Shown here: positions 17,744 to 26,974 of the stretch, piece after piece | Layout of the letters: every line of letters begins with the position of its first letter | Position numbering within the stretch: the first letter of the stretch is position 1 | Assembly: GCF_000364225.2 (NCBI RefSeq) | Contig: NZ_AQFT02000001.1 | Coordinates: 806,001 to 870,000, forward strand | Direction of reading: 5' to 3' | DNA from: Eubacterium plexicaudatum ASF492 | Lineage (GTDB): Bacteria > Bacillota > Clostridia > Lachnospirales > Lachnospiraceae | DNA length: 64,000 nt | Program-made: the position numbers and the translations under genes | The notes under the pieces: model-generated | Databases searched by the model: none | The model's input: the letters and a program-made list of their open reading frames with translations, nothing else | Told to the model about the DNA's origin: nothing

Positions 17744-19294
17744 TTAGGAGCCGGAGATAAGTACCGGACTCCCGTTTACAGATTCCTGTATTGGTTGAAA
17801 TGCATCTGCGCATTCTGAAGCGGATTGCTTTTCTTTTGCCTCTTTGTCAGCAGATGCTTTACCACAGGCATCCGCGGTTTCCGGCACTTTGCCGGAGCAT
17901 TGCACTTCTACCAGACGGATCGTGTCATCATCGGCTCCCTGGTCTTTTAAGAAAGCGATGACATTTTTTAAGTTCAGCCCTTTTGTGGTTTTAGTATTCT
18001 GTATGATTTCCCTATGGTCAACAGGGAGGAAGTCCGCATCATCCCGGATCATGTGGTAAATTGCCACGAGCATCTTCCTCGCTATGGCAATGATGGCCTT
18101 TTTGTGCCCCCGGCGCTTTTTCAGCGTTTCGTATTTACGGCGGAAGTACGGATCTTTCTTCGTGCTCTTCACGGCGGCAAGCGCACACTGGACGAGCAGC
18201 GGCTTGAGGTAATGGCCGCCGTTTCCTATCCTGGTAGATTTCTTCTTCCCTGCGCTTGCGTTGTTTGCGGGTGAAAGGCCTGCCCAGCATGCAAGGGAGG
18301 CGTCATCCCGCCAGACGGACATGTCCGTGCCGATCTCGCCAAGGATGTATAAGGCGGATGCCGGCGTGATCCCGACCATCGTAGTGAGATGCCGGATGAT
18401 GCCGGTATATTTCTGGCGGTAGTATTCCAGCTTCCTGTCGATCAGGCCGATGCATTCTTCAATCTGGGAAAGGTGCAGGCTGATGATCTGAAGCTTGTCC
18501 CGCTGTACACCAATGAATTCATAGCCGTGGATGCTGTCCAGGATGTCTTCATCTGATGCCTTCATATTGCCCCGTCTGTATATCAGGCGCAGGATTTCAT
18601 CGTCGCTGACTTCGTCTGGCTCCGTGGAGATGAGGTACTCCATGATGGCGGATGCCGATTTTCCAAACGGGTCTGAGAACACACTGTCCAGCCGCACCTT
18701 TGAGATTGTCATGGAGTTCTGGAAACGGTTCTTCTCAGAAGTCCGCATATAGGTAAGCTTAAGCCGGTAACGGCACAGTTCCCGGAGGTCACGGATGTCG
18801 GCAGGCGGGATGTATGAGGAAACGACCAGATCCATACGGAACATGCTGGCCATATGGACGGCGTCCCGGAAATCCGTTTTCTGTCCCTTTGCCTGTTTCA
18901 CATATTTGGGATGAGTCAGAATGGGTTTTATGCTGTTCTGCTCTAGGATGTTGAATACAGGGATCCAGTATTTCCCGGTCGACTCCATGCAGACATCCTG
19001 CACACCGTACTCTTTCAGCCAGAGGGCCATGCTGCGGATATCGCTGTTCATTGTTGTAAACTTCCTGACGTAAAAGGTTGCCTTGAGCGTCTCCGTGTCG
19101 GTTTTACAGACGGCTGCCATCAGGATTTCTTTGTGCACGTCAATAGCTGCACAGACGGGGCGCCTGATATCCCCATCCGCTGAATGGACAACCGTGGTGC
19201 CGTCGTCTAATCTCAGGAACCGCAGTTCTTCGGAGGAGTAGGAACCTCCGGATTTGAGATGTTTCACCTGGTTTCTATTGTTTTTAACTGCCAT
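17744..19294 (-). CDS. IS110-family transposase (DEDD recombinase)
   Basis: The 516-residue recombinase combines an N-terminal RuvC-like DEDD domain and a C-terminal Transposase_20 domain. Visible landmarks: AAIDVHKEILMAAV (first Asp), VCMESTGKYWIPVF (Glu), TDFRDAVHMA (Asp pair), and in the second domain TMVGITPASALYILGEIG and the catalytic-Ser neighbourhood LACWAGLSPANNASAGKKKS. Start ATG 19294 was chosen because AAAGGAG lies seven bases upstream. In this family target and donor DNA are recognised by a structured bridge RNA encoded in a non-coding flank; the flank upstream here is 19295-19556. The gene is intact. Confidence 0.93.
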   Translation of the reverse strand: MAVKNNRNQVKHLKSGGSYSSEELRFLRLDDGTTVVHSADGDIRRPVCAAIDVHKEILMAAVCKTDTETLKATFYVRKFTTMNSDIRSMALWLKEYGVQDVCMESTGKYWIPVFNILEQNSIKPILTHPKYVKQAKGQKTDFRDAVHMASMFRMDLVVSSYIPPADIRDLRELCRYRLKLTYMRTSEKNRFQNSMTISKVRLDSVFSDPFGKSASAIMEYLISTEPDEVSDDEILRLIYRRGNMKASDEDILDSIHGYEFIGVQRDKLQIISLHLSQIEECIGLIDRKLEYYRQKYTGIIRHLTTMVGITPASALYILGEIGTDMSVWRDDASLACWAGLSPANNASAGKKKSTRIGNGGHYLKPLLVQCALAAVKSTKKDPYFRRKYETLKKRRGHKKAIIAIARKMLVAIYHMIRDDADFLPVDHREIIQNTKTTKGLNLKNVIAFLKDQGADDDTIRLVEVQCSGKVPETADACGKASADKEAKEKQSASECADAFQPIQESVNGSPVLISGS

Positions 19295-19556
19295 GTTCTG
19301 TCTCCTTTCCAAAATGGCAGGGCTGAAACGGGAATACCGGCATTGACTGCTATCCCTGCGGGAGCCCTGTTGGAGCGGGCATATTCATAAGTATACGGGC
19401 TTTAAAATCACCAATCATTTATGCAGGAAGGATAGCGGCGACTGATAACCTTTCGGACTCTGGATCTCCAGATGTTATAACGTGCTCTGTAGTGTACCGA
19501 TGTTCCTGAAACAAGGATACTACAATTTATGGCTTATATAAACTGAAAACGGAAAG
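19295..19556 (-). ncRNA. Candidate IS110 bridge-RNA region (upstream non-coding flank)
   Basis: About 260 bp of non-coding DNA between the transposase start and the next gene. Near the start a stem is formed by CAGGGCT (19318-19324) and AGCCCTG (19363-19369), and inside it GGGAATA pairs with TATCCC, leaving internal loops. Stem-loops with open internal loops are the known form of IS110 bridge RNAs. The identification rests on family knowledge and position; I did not derive target-binding or donor-binding guides. Confidence 0.45.
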
Positions 19557-19576
19557 TTGACAGCTTTCATTATCAT

Positions 19577-20179
19577 TTGTGCCGCCGTAGGCGGCATGGT
19601 AACAACCTTGAGATCGGCTCTGACCCGCTCGGCAATATTGCCCGTATCAACCACGCACTGGAATCCATGCCGAAACAGCTTGCTGAAGCGCAGACGAAAC
19701 TGGAAACAGTGGAGCGTCAGCTTGAAACCGCAAAAGTGGAGGTTACAAAGCCATTCGCACAGGAAGCGGAACTTGCGGAGAAGCTGGAACGCTTATCCGC
19801 CTTAAATGCCCTGCTCAATATGGACGAAAAGGGTGATGACGCACTCGGCATGGATGATGCGCCGGAGGAAGAAAACGAAGGACAGGAAACTTCTGGACAT
19901 GATGTCCAGAAGTCAGGGCAGGAGGAAGAGGCTTCCATAAAGCCGGAAACAGGAGAAAGCTCTATGGATATGCCGATTCCATACCCGGTAGAAAACGCAA
20001 GGCATAATTACGCAGTGGACAATGGAAAACCGCAGGGGGCGAAACTGGCGGCGGCAATGGCTGACAAGCCTGTGCAGCGGACATCGCTGAGAGAGAAATT
20101 GGAAACGTTCAAAGCGAAAGTGTCTGGAACAGACAAATTGAGTATTGAAAAAGCGAAGGGGAAGGAGGAAACGCTATAA
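19577..20179 (+). pseudogene. C-terminal fragment of a giant ICE methylase/helicase protein
   Basis: The 200 visible residues match the tail of the very large SNF2-helicase/N6-methylase proteins of Tn1549-type conjugative elements: EIGSDPLGNIARINHALESMP, a coiled coil (QLAEAQTKLETVERQLETAK), and KPFAQEAELAEKLERLSALN. After an acidic linker comes a DUF4316-like tail (MPIPYPVENARHNYAVDNGK...). The usual 2000+ residues before it are missing, cut at the IS110 side. No proper start codon can be defended, so this is treated as a remnant. Confidence 0.75.
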
Positions 20180-20237
20180 CGATTTTATAATATTTGAGAT
20201 ACCAACTGTTTCTGACATGTCATCTAAAAAGTTCCGA

Positions 20238-20266
20238 TTGATTTAGCGGGAATTTCAAGGTATAAT
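20238..20266 (+). promoter_or_regulatory. Sigma-A-type promoter for the PD-(D/E)XK nuclease gene
   Basis: TTGATT (20238-20243) and a perfect TATAAT (20261-20266) are 17 bp apart. The spacing and -10 match the housekeeping consensus. The start codon of the gene lies about 65 bp downstream. Confidence 0.75.
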
Positions 20267-20332
20267 GATTTAGAGGTCATATACCTTTGGGGAATGGCTT
20301 TTACATTTCCTGCAAGTGAGCAAAAGGAGGTT

Positions 20333-21295
20333 ATGGCTGTGGATATGTCAATAGACACTGAAATTAAAAATGCGGTCAGGGCAGCAGACCAGGACGCACA
20401 ATATGATGATAAGGCAAAACGCCTGTTGGGTAATAAGATCATTCTGGCGCATATCTTGGTAAAGACCGTTGATGAGTTCCGGGGAATGAACCCGAAAGAA
20501 GTGGTGTCCTATATCGAGGGAGAGCCATTGATCGGTGTGGTTCCAGTAGAGACAGGTCTGACCAATGCCGGAAAGGAAGAAAACGGCCAGCGCATTGTTG
20601 GAATGAATACGGAAAATGCGGAGATTAATGAGGGGCTTGTAAGGTTTGACATTATCTTTTATGTGCGGATGAAAGACGGTATCTCACAGGTTATTGTGAA
20701 CGTGGAAGCACAGAAGGATGAACCGACAAGTTACCATATCCTGAACAGGGCAGTTTTCTATGTGAGCCGCCTTGTTTCCTCGCAAAAGGAAAGGGATTTT
20801 GTCAAGACAAACTATAATGACATCAGGCGTGTATTCAGTATTTGGGTGTGTATGGGCATGGACGAAAGCAGTATGGCTTATGTGCATCTTGCGAAAGACG
20901 ATCTGCTTGGTTCCTATCCGTGGAAAGGCGGGCTTGACCTGCTGAATATTGTCCTGATTGGTATAGCAAATGAACTTCCGGAGCATGATGAGAAGTATGA
21001 GCTGCACCGTCTGCTGAGTACGTTGCTTTCAATGGAGTTGACCGTTGATGAAAAATTAGGAATTATAAGAACAGAGTATAGTATTCCGGTAGATGACAAA
21101 TTGAGAAAGGATATGAGCGCTATGTGTAATCTTTCACAGGGAATCAGGGAAAATGCAACAGATAATGCCATAGCAGGCGTAATAATGAATATGCACAGGA
21201 AAGGCTATACATTAGAGCAGATAGCAGAATGTGTAGAAAAGACTATTGAAGAAGTAGAGGCTGTCATTAGAAAAAGAGAGCCTGTGCTGGCATAA
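20333..21295 (+). CDS. PD-(D/E)XK nuclease-family 'transposase' (Rpn/PDDEXK_2 type)
   Basis: 320-residue protein of the PDDEXK nuclease family often labelled Rpn-like recombination-promoting nuclease. The core is visible as RFDIIFYVR (Asp), then VIVNVEAQKDE (Glu-x-Gln-Lys in the D-ExK arrangement), YHILNRAVFYVSRLVSSQ, and the C-terminal GYTLEQIAECVEKTIEEVEAVI helix pair typical of the family. ATG 20333 is chosen because AAAAGGAGG precedes it; an upstream in-frame ATG at 20294 lacks a ribosome site. Cellular role is not established for these proteins. A related gene lies at 53702-54505. Confidence 0.85.
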   Translation: MAVDMSIDTEIKNAVRAADQDAQYDDKAKRLLGNKIILAHILVKTVDEFRGMNPKEVVSYIEGEPLIGVVPVETGLTNAGKEENGQRIVGMNTENAEINEGLVRFDIIFYVRMKDGISQVIVNVEAQKDEPTSYHILNRAVFYVSRLVSSQKERDFVKTNYNDIRRVFSIWVCMGMDESSMAYVHLAKDDLLGSYPWKGGLDLLNIVLIGIANELPEHDEKYELHRLLSTLLSMELTVDEKLGIIRTEYSIPVDDKLRKDMSAMCNLSQGIRENATDNAIAGVIMNMHRKGYTLEQIAECVEKTIEEVEAVIRKREPVLA

Positions 21296-21615
21296 TCACA
21301 GTAACGAAATAACACAGACAGTAAAGCAGTGAATTTGTTTTCGGATCAGAGAACAGTTCGCTGCTTTTTTGTTTTCAGGGAGAAAGACAGTCACATCAGA
21401 TTGTCTTTTTTTCATGCAAGGAAAGGATTGAAAATATGGCAGACGCAAAGTAAGCGATGAATAACCTGCCGTCCCACAAGAACAGGATTTTGCCCTATAA
21501 TGATAGCAACTTGGAGCGAATATCTACATCAGTTCTTGATCAAGCAGTCCGGCAGCCATCTGTCTGGCATCCGCTGCTGCTATCAGCTCCAAAATAACTA
21601 TCAGGAGATGATGCT

Positions 21616-22002
21616 ATGTCAAAGAAAATACGCAGCGACCAGGAATGGCTGGAGCTAATCCAGGAGTGCCGCGCCAGCGGCCTGTCTGTCAAAAACTGGT
21701 GCCAGACACGTTCTATATCCATAAAAACATTTTATAATAAAGCCGCAGATTTAAGAAAAAAGTCCTGTGGCATACCAGGATCACAGACAGCTGCTTCTGG
21801 GCAGAAACACGAAGTGGTTCCTCTGGAAATGGCTGCTGATCCGGTGCTTTATCCACAGGATCCCGCCGGTGGTGCAATGCAGGTCCCGTCTGCCCGTGTT
21901 GTTGTCACAGTCAGGATATCCGGATACCGTGTTGAAATCTTAGAAGGCGCTTCAGAAGACATCATTCGCAATACGCTTCTGGCGCTGGGATCTCTGTGTT
22001 AG
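21616..22002 (+). CDS. tnpA: IS66 Orf1 protein TnpA (copy 2)
   Basis: 128 residues, with the TnpA helix-turn-helix-like start (QEWLELIQECRASGLSVKNW) and C-terminal EDIIRNTLLALGSLC. AGGAGATGATGCT precedes ATG 21616. Same as the gene at 29320-29706 and about 60-70% similar to the TnpA of copies 1 and 4. Ends overlapping tnpB. Confidence 0.92.
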   Translation: MSKKIRSDQEWLELIQECRASGLSVKNWCQTRSISIKTFYNKAADLRKKSCGIPGSQTAASGQKHEVVPLEMAADPVLYPQDPAGGAMQVPSARVVVTVRISGYRVEILEGASEDIIRNTLLALGSLC

Positions 22003-22349
22003 GCGCATTGTCCGGTGATACAAAAGTTTATATCGTCACCGGGCGCACGGATATGCGGCGCAGCTTCGACGGCCTTATGGCCCTTATCCGCGACACTTAC
22101 CAGATGGATCCTTATGCAGATGCACTGTACCTGTTCTGCGGCAGAAAAAGAAATACGCTCAAGGCTCTGTACTTTGACCAGACGGGATTTGTGCTCTGCA
22201 CGAAACGGCTGGATAATGGAAAGTTCCAGTGGCCGCGCGATGCGAAAGAAGTCAGGCTGCTCACCCGCCAGCAGCTGCGCTGGCTTTTGGAAGGACTCTC
22301 CATCTGCCAGCCGAATGCAGTGCAGCCTTCCGGCAGGAAAGATTTCTGA
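21996..22349 (+). CDS. tnpB: IS66 Orf2 protein TnpB (copy 2)
   Basis: 117 residues with GTG start overlapping the tnpA stop. Hallmarks: VTGRTDMRRSFDGLMAL, LYLFCGRKRNTLKALYFD and KRLDNGKFQWPRD. Identical to the TnpB at 28973-29326 except for one residue (LLEGL versus LPEGL). The 290 bp up to tnpC hold no gene. Confidence 0.92.
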   Translation: MLGALSGDTKVYIVTGRTDMRRSFDGLMALIRDTYQMDPYADALYLFCGRKRNTLKALYFDQTGFVLCTKRLDNGKFQWPRDAKEVRLLTRQQLRWLLEGLSICQPNAVQPSGRKDF

Positions 22350-22636
22350 CCTTTTGTGCATTATGATGAAATTTAAAAATTTATTTTCCGGCGGCTGGCG
22401 CCGTTTTTGAAAGTTATCCACGCTGCCGGATTTTTTCGGGCGGGCTGTCCGCATATGCCGCTTCCCTGCCCTCGGAATACTGTGGACAAACTGCCTTAAA
22501 AACAGCATTTAGAAGTTTTTTTCACCATTTTCCAATCCGTCAAACTGCTTATCATGCAGTTATGGACGGTTTGATTTCACCCCCGCATTTCTTTATAATT
22601 TATAATATAAGCAGAAAGAAATACGGAGGGGCGCAT

Positions 22637-23701
22637 ATGCCGGCTGATAATGAAGAATACACACGGCTGTTGGAAGAAATGGTGGAACAGATGAAAGCGC
22701 ATATACTGTCCCAGGATGCACGCATCCTGGAACAGGAACAGACGATCGCGGACCTGCGCTCCCTTGTGGATGACCTGCGTCTTTTGAAGGCCGGCCTGGA
22801 GGAGACGCTTGAAGAATTCAAGCGCCAGCTGTTCGGAACAAAAAGCGAAAAAACAAAAACCTCCCAGGCCGATGCCGCAGTGGAAACAGAAGATCCAGCC
22901 TCAAAAACAACGGTAAAAGAACACACACGGGCAAAAAAGAAAAAAACAACAAGGGATGAACGCTATGCAGACATCCCTGTCCGTGATGTCGTTATACCTG
23001 TCCCGGACAAAGACCGCCGCTGTCCGTACTGCAATGCGGAAATGATGCCGCTCGGGCGTAAGGAAGTCCGCACAGAGCTGCGCATAACCCCGGCAAAAGT
23101 GGAACGTGTCCGTTATATGCAGGAGGAGCTGATCTGTCCGGAATGCCGTAAGGACGGTGACGGGACGATCGTACAGGCGCAAACGCCTGCGCCTTTGCTG
23201 CCGCACAGCCCGGCATCGCCGTCTGCTGTAGCATATGTCATGTTTGATAAAAGCTTTGCAAGTGTCCCATACTACCGCCAGGAAGCCTGCATGGCCCAGC
23301 TTGGCCTGAAACTGCCTCGTGAGACCATGGCGAACTGGTATATCAGATGCGCCCTGGAATATTTCCAGCCGGTATATGACCGTCTGCATGGACTCCTCCT
23401 GCAGAGAGGGGTCATCCATGCGGATGAAACCACATGCCAGGTGCTGCGTGAAAAAGGGAGGGCCGCAGAATCCACTTCGTATATGTGGCTGTATTTAAGC
23501 GGAAGCGATGGCCTGCCGCCGATCGTGCTTTACGAATACCAGGCGGGGCGCAGCGGGGATTTTCCAAAGGCATTCCTGGATGGATTTTCCGGCATCGTAC
23601 AGTGCGACGGGTACAGCGGCTATAACAAGGTAGAAGATGTAATACTCGCTGTGTGCTGCGCACACTGCCGCAGGAAGTTTTACGAAGCCCTCCCGACAGA
23701 G
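22637..23701 (+). pseudogene. IS66 TnpC, 5' part (copy 2), cut by Tn7-like copy A
   Basis: First 355 codons of tnpC from ATG 22637 (GGAGGGGCGCAT upstream), through the coiled coil, zinc finger (CPYCNAEM, CPECRKDGDG) and the catalytic HADETTCQVL and QCDGYSGYNKV segments. It breaks at ALPTE, where the TGTCGG end of the transposon begins. The missing 3' part is at 30221-30873. Joined, and with one T restored in the run near 30357, the gene has exactly 570 codons. Confidence 0.9.
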
Positions 23702-23894
23702 TGTCGGACGGCAAATTGATGGAAACGCAAACAGCGAATTATTTTTCCGACATTTATCCTATTGACTGCGCAGTGCTGTCTGCAAATGCATAGTCCTGTC
23801 AAAAATGCTGCACGTTGTTGTCGGTATTGTTTTTCCACCTGAAATGCAAAAGGCCATGGATCCCATCATGAGACACACGGCCCATATGAAAAAT
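23702..23894. repeat. Transposon end with spaced repeats (copy A)
   Basis: The end carries GCAAATT and GCGAATT 23 bp apart (from about 23711 and 23734), plus further TGTCGG-type motifs in both orientations within 130 bp. The same 23-bp spacing occurs in copy B (60880-60929) and in the diverged end at 52895-52944. They are likely transposase-binding sites. Confidence 0.65.
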
Positions 23895-24218
23895 TTAGTT
23901 TTTCTCCTGCTTGTCGGCCAGAACAGGAAGATGAACCAGGCCGGTGGCGACAGTCACTGCATCCACCTTCCGCATCAGGGAGCCGATCCTTTCTTCATTC
24001 CAAAAGATATCGGAGAAATCGGAGAGCTCGCACCCTACATCATGGTTAGGGATGCACAGGTAGTTCCCATATTTATGCCGTCCGGCGAGGATGTGGAAGT
24101 AAGTCCCCCGCCCATTGATCTCAGCTTCATACCATCCGTTCCCCGTGCTCAGCAGGATGATCTGCCCCGTCCAGGTCTCCTTGCGGGAACCGCTTTTCAG
24201 GATACAGGTATAATTCAT
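23895..24218 (-). CDS. 107-residue companion protein of the Tn7-like transposon (copy A)
   Basis: Last gene of the transposon, 12 bp after the ATPase gene and preceded by GGAGGAATGGAAC. The sequence is a compact mixed fold with conserved blocks NGWYEAEINGRGTYFH, AGRHKYGNYLCIPNHD and GCELSDFSDIFW, seen again almost unchanged at 60413-60736 and in diverged form at 52425-52764. I do not recognise a family. Its place in the operon and its conservation in a diverged relative argue that it is a working part of the element, perhaps a target-site or regulatory factor, but no function is shown. Confidence 0.8.
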   Translation of the reverse strand: MNYTCILKSGSRKETWTGQIILLSTGNGWYEAEINGRGTYFHILAGRHKYGNYLCIPNHDVGCELSDFSDIFWNEERIGSLMRKVDAVTVATGLVHLPVLADKQEKN

Positions 24219-24230
24219 GTTCCATTCCTC

Positions 24231-25037
24231 CTATCCGAGATTCTGGCTGCTGACAGAAGCCAGGATGACATCCGTATCGATCACTTTCTTGTCCATCTGT
24301 GCCCCTAGAGTCAGCGCGTCGGTCATCAGGTTGTCCACCAGGCGGGGGCTCCCCTGGGAGTGACTGTGGACGGCAGAAAGCGCCGCCTGGTCGATGATGG
24401 AGGCTGCGCCTCCGGCACAGGCGATCTTGTGGAGGATGTACTGCGCCACTTCGGAGTCTGAGAGCCCGGAAAAGTTGTAGTGCACTGTGATCCTCTGGCG
24501 CAGGGCCTCATGGACGGGCTTTTTCAGGGTGCTGTTCAGGTGGGGCTCGCCGCAGAGGATGAGCGTGAAGCAGTTCAGGGAGTCATACCCATAGTTCATG
24601 AGCATCTTGATGTCCTCCAGGATGCCGGTAGAGAGGTATTGTGCCTCATCGACGGCCAGGAGGAGGGGCTGCTTCTTGTCCTTGTAAAGGTAGAGGATCT
24701 GCTCCTGTACGGCGCGGAACATCCCAGGCTTGCCGCCCCTTGGCTCTAGCCCCAGGACAGAGCAGAGCTGGCGGTAGAATTCCATGACGCTGACGGTGGA
24801 GAGGCAGATGTACTCCATGTGGTAGAGGTTTGGATTGAGGTTCTTTGCAAAGCAGCGCAGGGCGAAGGATTTGCCCATGCCGGGGCGTGCGGTAAAGAGT
24901 CCTATACCCCTTGTGTCCTTTAAGTAGTCCAGGCGGGACGTCATCTCGGAGATGTCCTTTGAGAGGAACCGGTCCTTTTCTCTTGCGTTCTGTTTGTCAA
25001 AGGGATTGAAGGAAAACCCATAGTAGGAACGGAACAT
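24231..25037 (-). CDS. AAA ATPase of the Tn7-like transposon (TniB/ExeA type, copy A)
   Basis: 268-residue AAA+ ATPase. The Walker A is TARPGMGKSFALR near residue 55, Walker B LLLAVDEAQYLS near residue 130, and sensor region FTLILCGEPHLN follows. The C-terminal part ends with QGSPRLVDNLMTDALTLGAQ, typical of ExeA/TniB/TnsC-like proteins that load on target DNA and stimulate an rve transposase. Start overlaps the stop of the transposase gene by one base, indicating coupled translation. Identical to the gene at 59594-60400 apart from F/L at residue 8. Confidence 0.9.
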   Translation of the reverse strand: MFRSYYGFSFNPFDKQNAREKDRFLSKDISEMTSRLDYLKDTRGIGLFTARPGMGKSFALRCFAKNLNPNLYHMEYICLSTVSVMEFYRQLCSVLGLEPRGGKPGMFRAVQEQILYLYKDKKQPLLLAVDEAQYLSTGILEDIKMLMNYGYDSLNCFTLILCGEPHLNSTLKKPVHEALRQRITVHYNFSGLSDSEVAQYILHKIACAGGAASIIDQAALSAVHSHSQGSPRLVDNLMTDALTLGAQMDKKVIDTDVILASVSSQNLG

Positions 25038-26305
25038 CAGACCTCACCCCCGATCCTTGAATAATCGATGGAGGGCGTGTTGTTGCGTTTCGTCCTGCAG
25101 TTCTCGTTCTTATCCGTAGGCCGGATGGGGTAATGCGCCCCCTCACAAAGGATGAAGGCGGAGGACATGTCGTCCGGCAGGAAACGGATCTCCACTTTTG
25201 AAGAAATGAACTGCATGGGAACGTCATAGGACACCTTGTCGATGGAGACGGTAGAGTCCTTGTTCACCTTCCTGGTGATGCGGTTCAGGAAACATTCCTC
25301 CAGCCACTCCCTGGACTTAGGGCTTCGGATGGAGGAGCGTGTCTGCTGGTAGCGTTGCATGGGCGTGGTGCCAATACCGGAATGGACAGACGTATTGTAG
25401 GTGCGCATATAGTCCTTAAGCAGCCCGTTAAACTGCGCCAGCGAGGTGATGGAATCCATGTCCAGTGTATAGAGCCAGGTTTCTTTCAGCGTCCTGAACT
25501 GGCGTTCTATCTTAGCCTTGGAAGCGCCGTCACGAATTTTTGTATGCAAAAGGACCGTCCCGATGGAGCCGCAGATGAGGGAGAGCTGCTCATTTGAATA
25601 GCTGCATCCGTTGTCGACATAGAGCTTCGCCGGGATTCCATGGGCGGCCACGGCATCCCTCAACACCTTCTGGAAGTTATAGGCATTATCGTTATAGAAG
25701 AGGCCGCCGCCCACCAGAAAACGGGAATGGTCATCAATAATCATAATGCAGTAGACTCTCCTGCGCCGTCCGTCCTCCGTGATAAAAGGCAGGTAACAGG
25801 TATCGGCCTGCCACATCTTCCCAAAGGCATCTTCTTCAAATGCCTTCCTGTCCCGCATGCCGGGGTTGCGTGCCGATTTCAGGTCATGTTTCCTGACGAA
25901 GCGCTGGACGGCGCAGACGCTGACTGTGGCAGGGATGAAGGCTTCTTCAACGAGGTGCCGGTGGATCTGTGTAGCGTTCAGCCGTGGGAAGGCCTCCTTG
26001 AGGCGGTAGATCTCCTCGATGGCCGTGTCTGGGAGTACCCGTGTGGAGCCCTTATCGGAACGCTCCTGCGGCATGAGGGCGTCGATGCCGCCGTTCTGGT
26101 AGAGGGACACCCATTTGCTGAGGGTCTTGGGGCTGTACTGGAACACGGAGCCGTCAGGCAGGGCGAGGGGCTTTTCCGTGACTCTCTGGTAATAGGCGTT
26201 CCTGGACGCATCGGGATAAAGGCCATGGATGACCGGCGCTATGAGAGCGAGGCGGAACTGCGCCATGGCGGCTGCGTCTGAAAGTTTTTTTTGATTGTTG
26301 TCCAT
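25037..26305 (-). CDS. rve-fold DDE transposase of the Tn7-like transposon (copy A)
   Basis: A 422-residue integrase-core transposase. A helix-turn-helix N-terminus (FQYSPKTLSKWVSLYQNGG) and second DNA-binding segment (NATQIHRHLVEEAFIPATVSVCAV) precede the catalytic core: Asp in MWQADTCYLPF, Asp in KLYVDNGCSYSNEQ and Glu in SKAKIERQFRTLKE. A Mu/TniA-like C-terminal beta domain follows. ATG 26305 was chosen because AAGGAGGACATTTCT lies before it. This copy is intact, with eight A in the run after codon 4, whereas copy B has seven. Confidence 0.92.
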   Translation of the reverse strand: MDNNQKKLSDAAAMAQFRLALIAPVIHGLYPDASRNAYYQRVTEKPLALPDGSVFQYSPKTLSKWVSLYQNGGIDALMPQERSDKGSTRVLPDTAIEEIYRLKEAFPRLNATQIHRHLVEEAFIPATVSVCAVQRFVRKHDLKSARNPGMRDRKAFEEDAFGKMWQADTCYLPFITEDGRRRRVYCIMIIDDHSRFLVGGGLFYNDNAYNFQKVLRDAVAAHGIPAKLYVDNGCSYSNEQLSLICGSIGTVLLHTKIRDGASKAKIERQFRTLKETWLYTLDMDSITSLAQFNGLLKDYMRTYNTSVHSGIGTTPMQRYQQTRSSIRSPKSREWLEECFLNRITRKVNKDSTVSIDKVSYDVPMQFISSKVEIRFLPDDMSSAFILCEGAHYPIRPTDKNENCRTKRNNTPSIDYSRIGGEV

Positions 26306-26974
26306 AGAAATGTCCTCCTTAAGTGGTTTTCCCCCATTATGGGGCAGAAACGGGAGGAAAGCCATGCCCATGGCGTGTGGTTGGAGGAAAACAGTTCATG
26401 GGCCGAACACCTGTTGGCAGTAAGGCGCCGGATTTTTATGGGACTGGAGGAAGGACTTTGTAAAACGGCGGACAAAGGCGGAGGCGAAATCCGAATAAGC
26501 CGGCTGCGTGAGCAGGGACTTAAGGAAGGAAAGGCCGGAAACCTCCATGGAGGAAAGCACGCCGAGCCAATCTTCCTTCTGCACCCGAAAGAGCTGCAGC
26601 CACCGGCGCAGCTGGGAAAGGGTGATGCCGAAGCGTTCGCATAGCCTTTCCACAGTGGAAAGGCGCAGGAAATACTCCGCCAGGACACGTAGAAGGAAGA
26701 ACAGGCCGTAGCCGGAGTAGGGAATGATGAAGTCCGGGAGGATGGCATGGGTATGGCCACAGGTACAGATAAGGCGCATGATGCAGAGGCTGTGGCGGAC
26801 CTGGGTGCCGCCTATAAAGTCCACCAGGGAGCGGTCATAGTAGGCATGGATGCGGCAGGATCCCTTTCCCCCACAGCAGGGACAGGTCTGCAGTTCCGAA
26901 CGGAATCCGGCCATAAAGGGTAAGCGATGAACAACCTACCGTTCCCCTGATGATATGTTTAGGTGTAAAATAGT

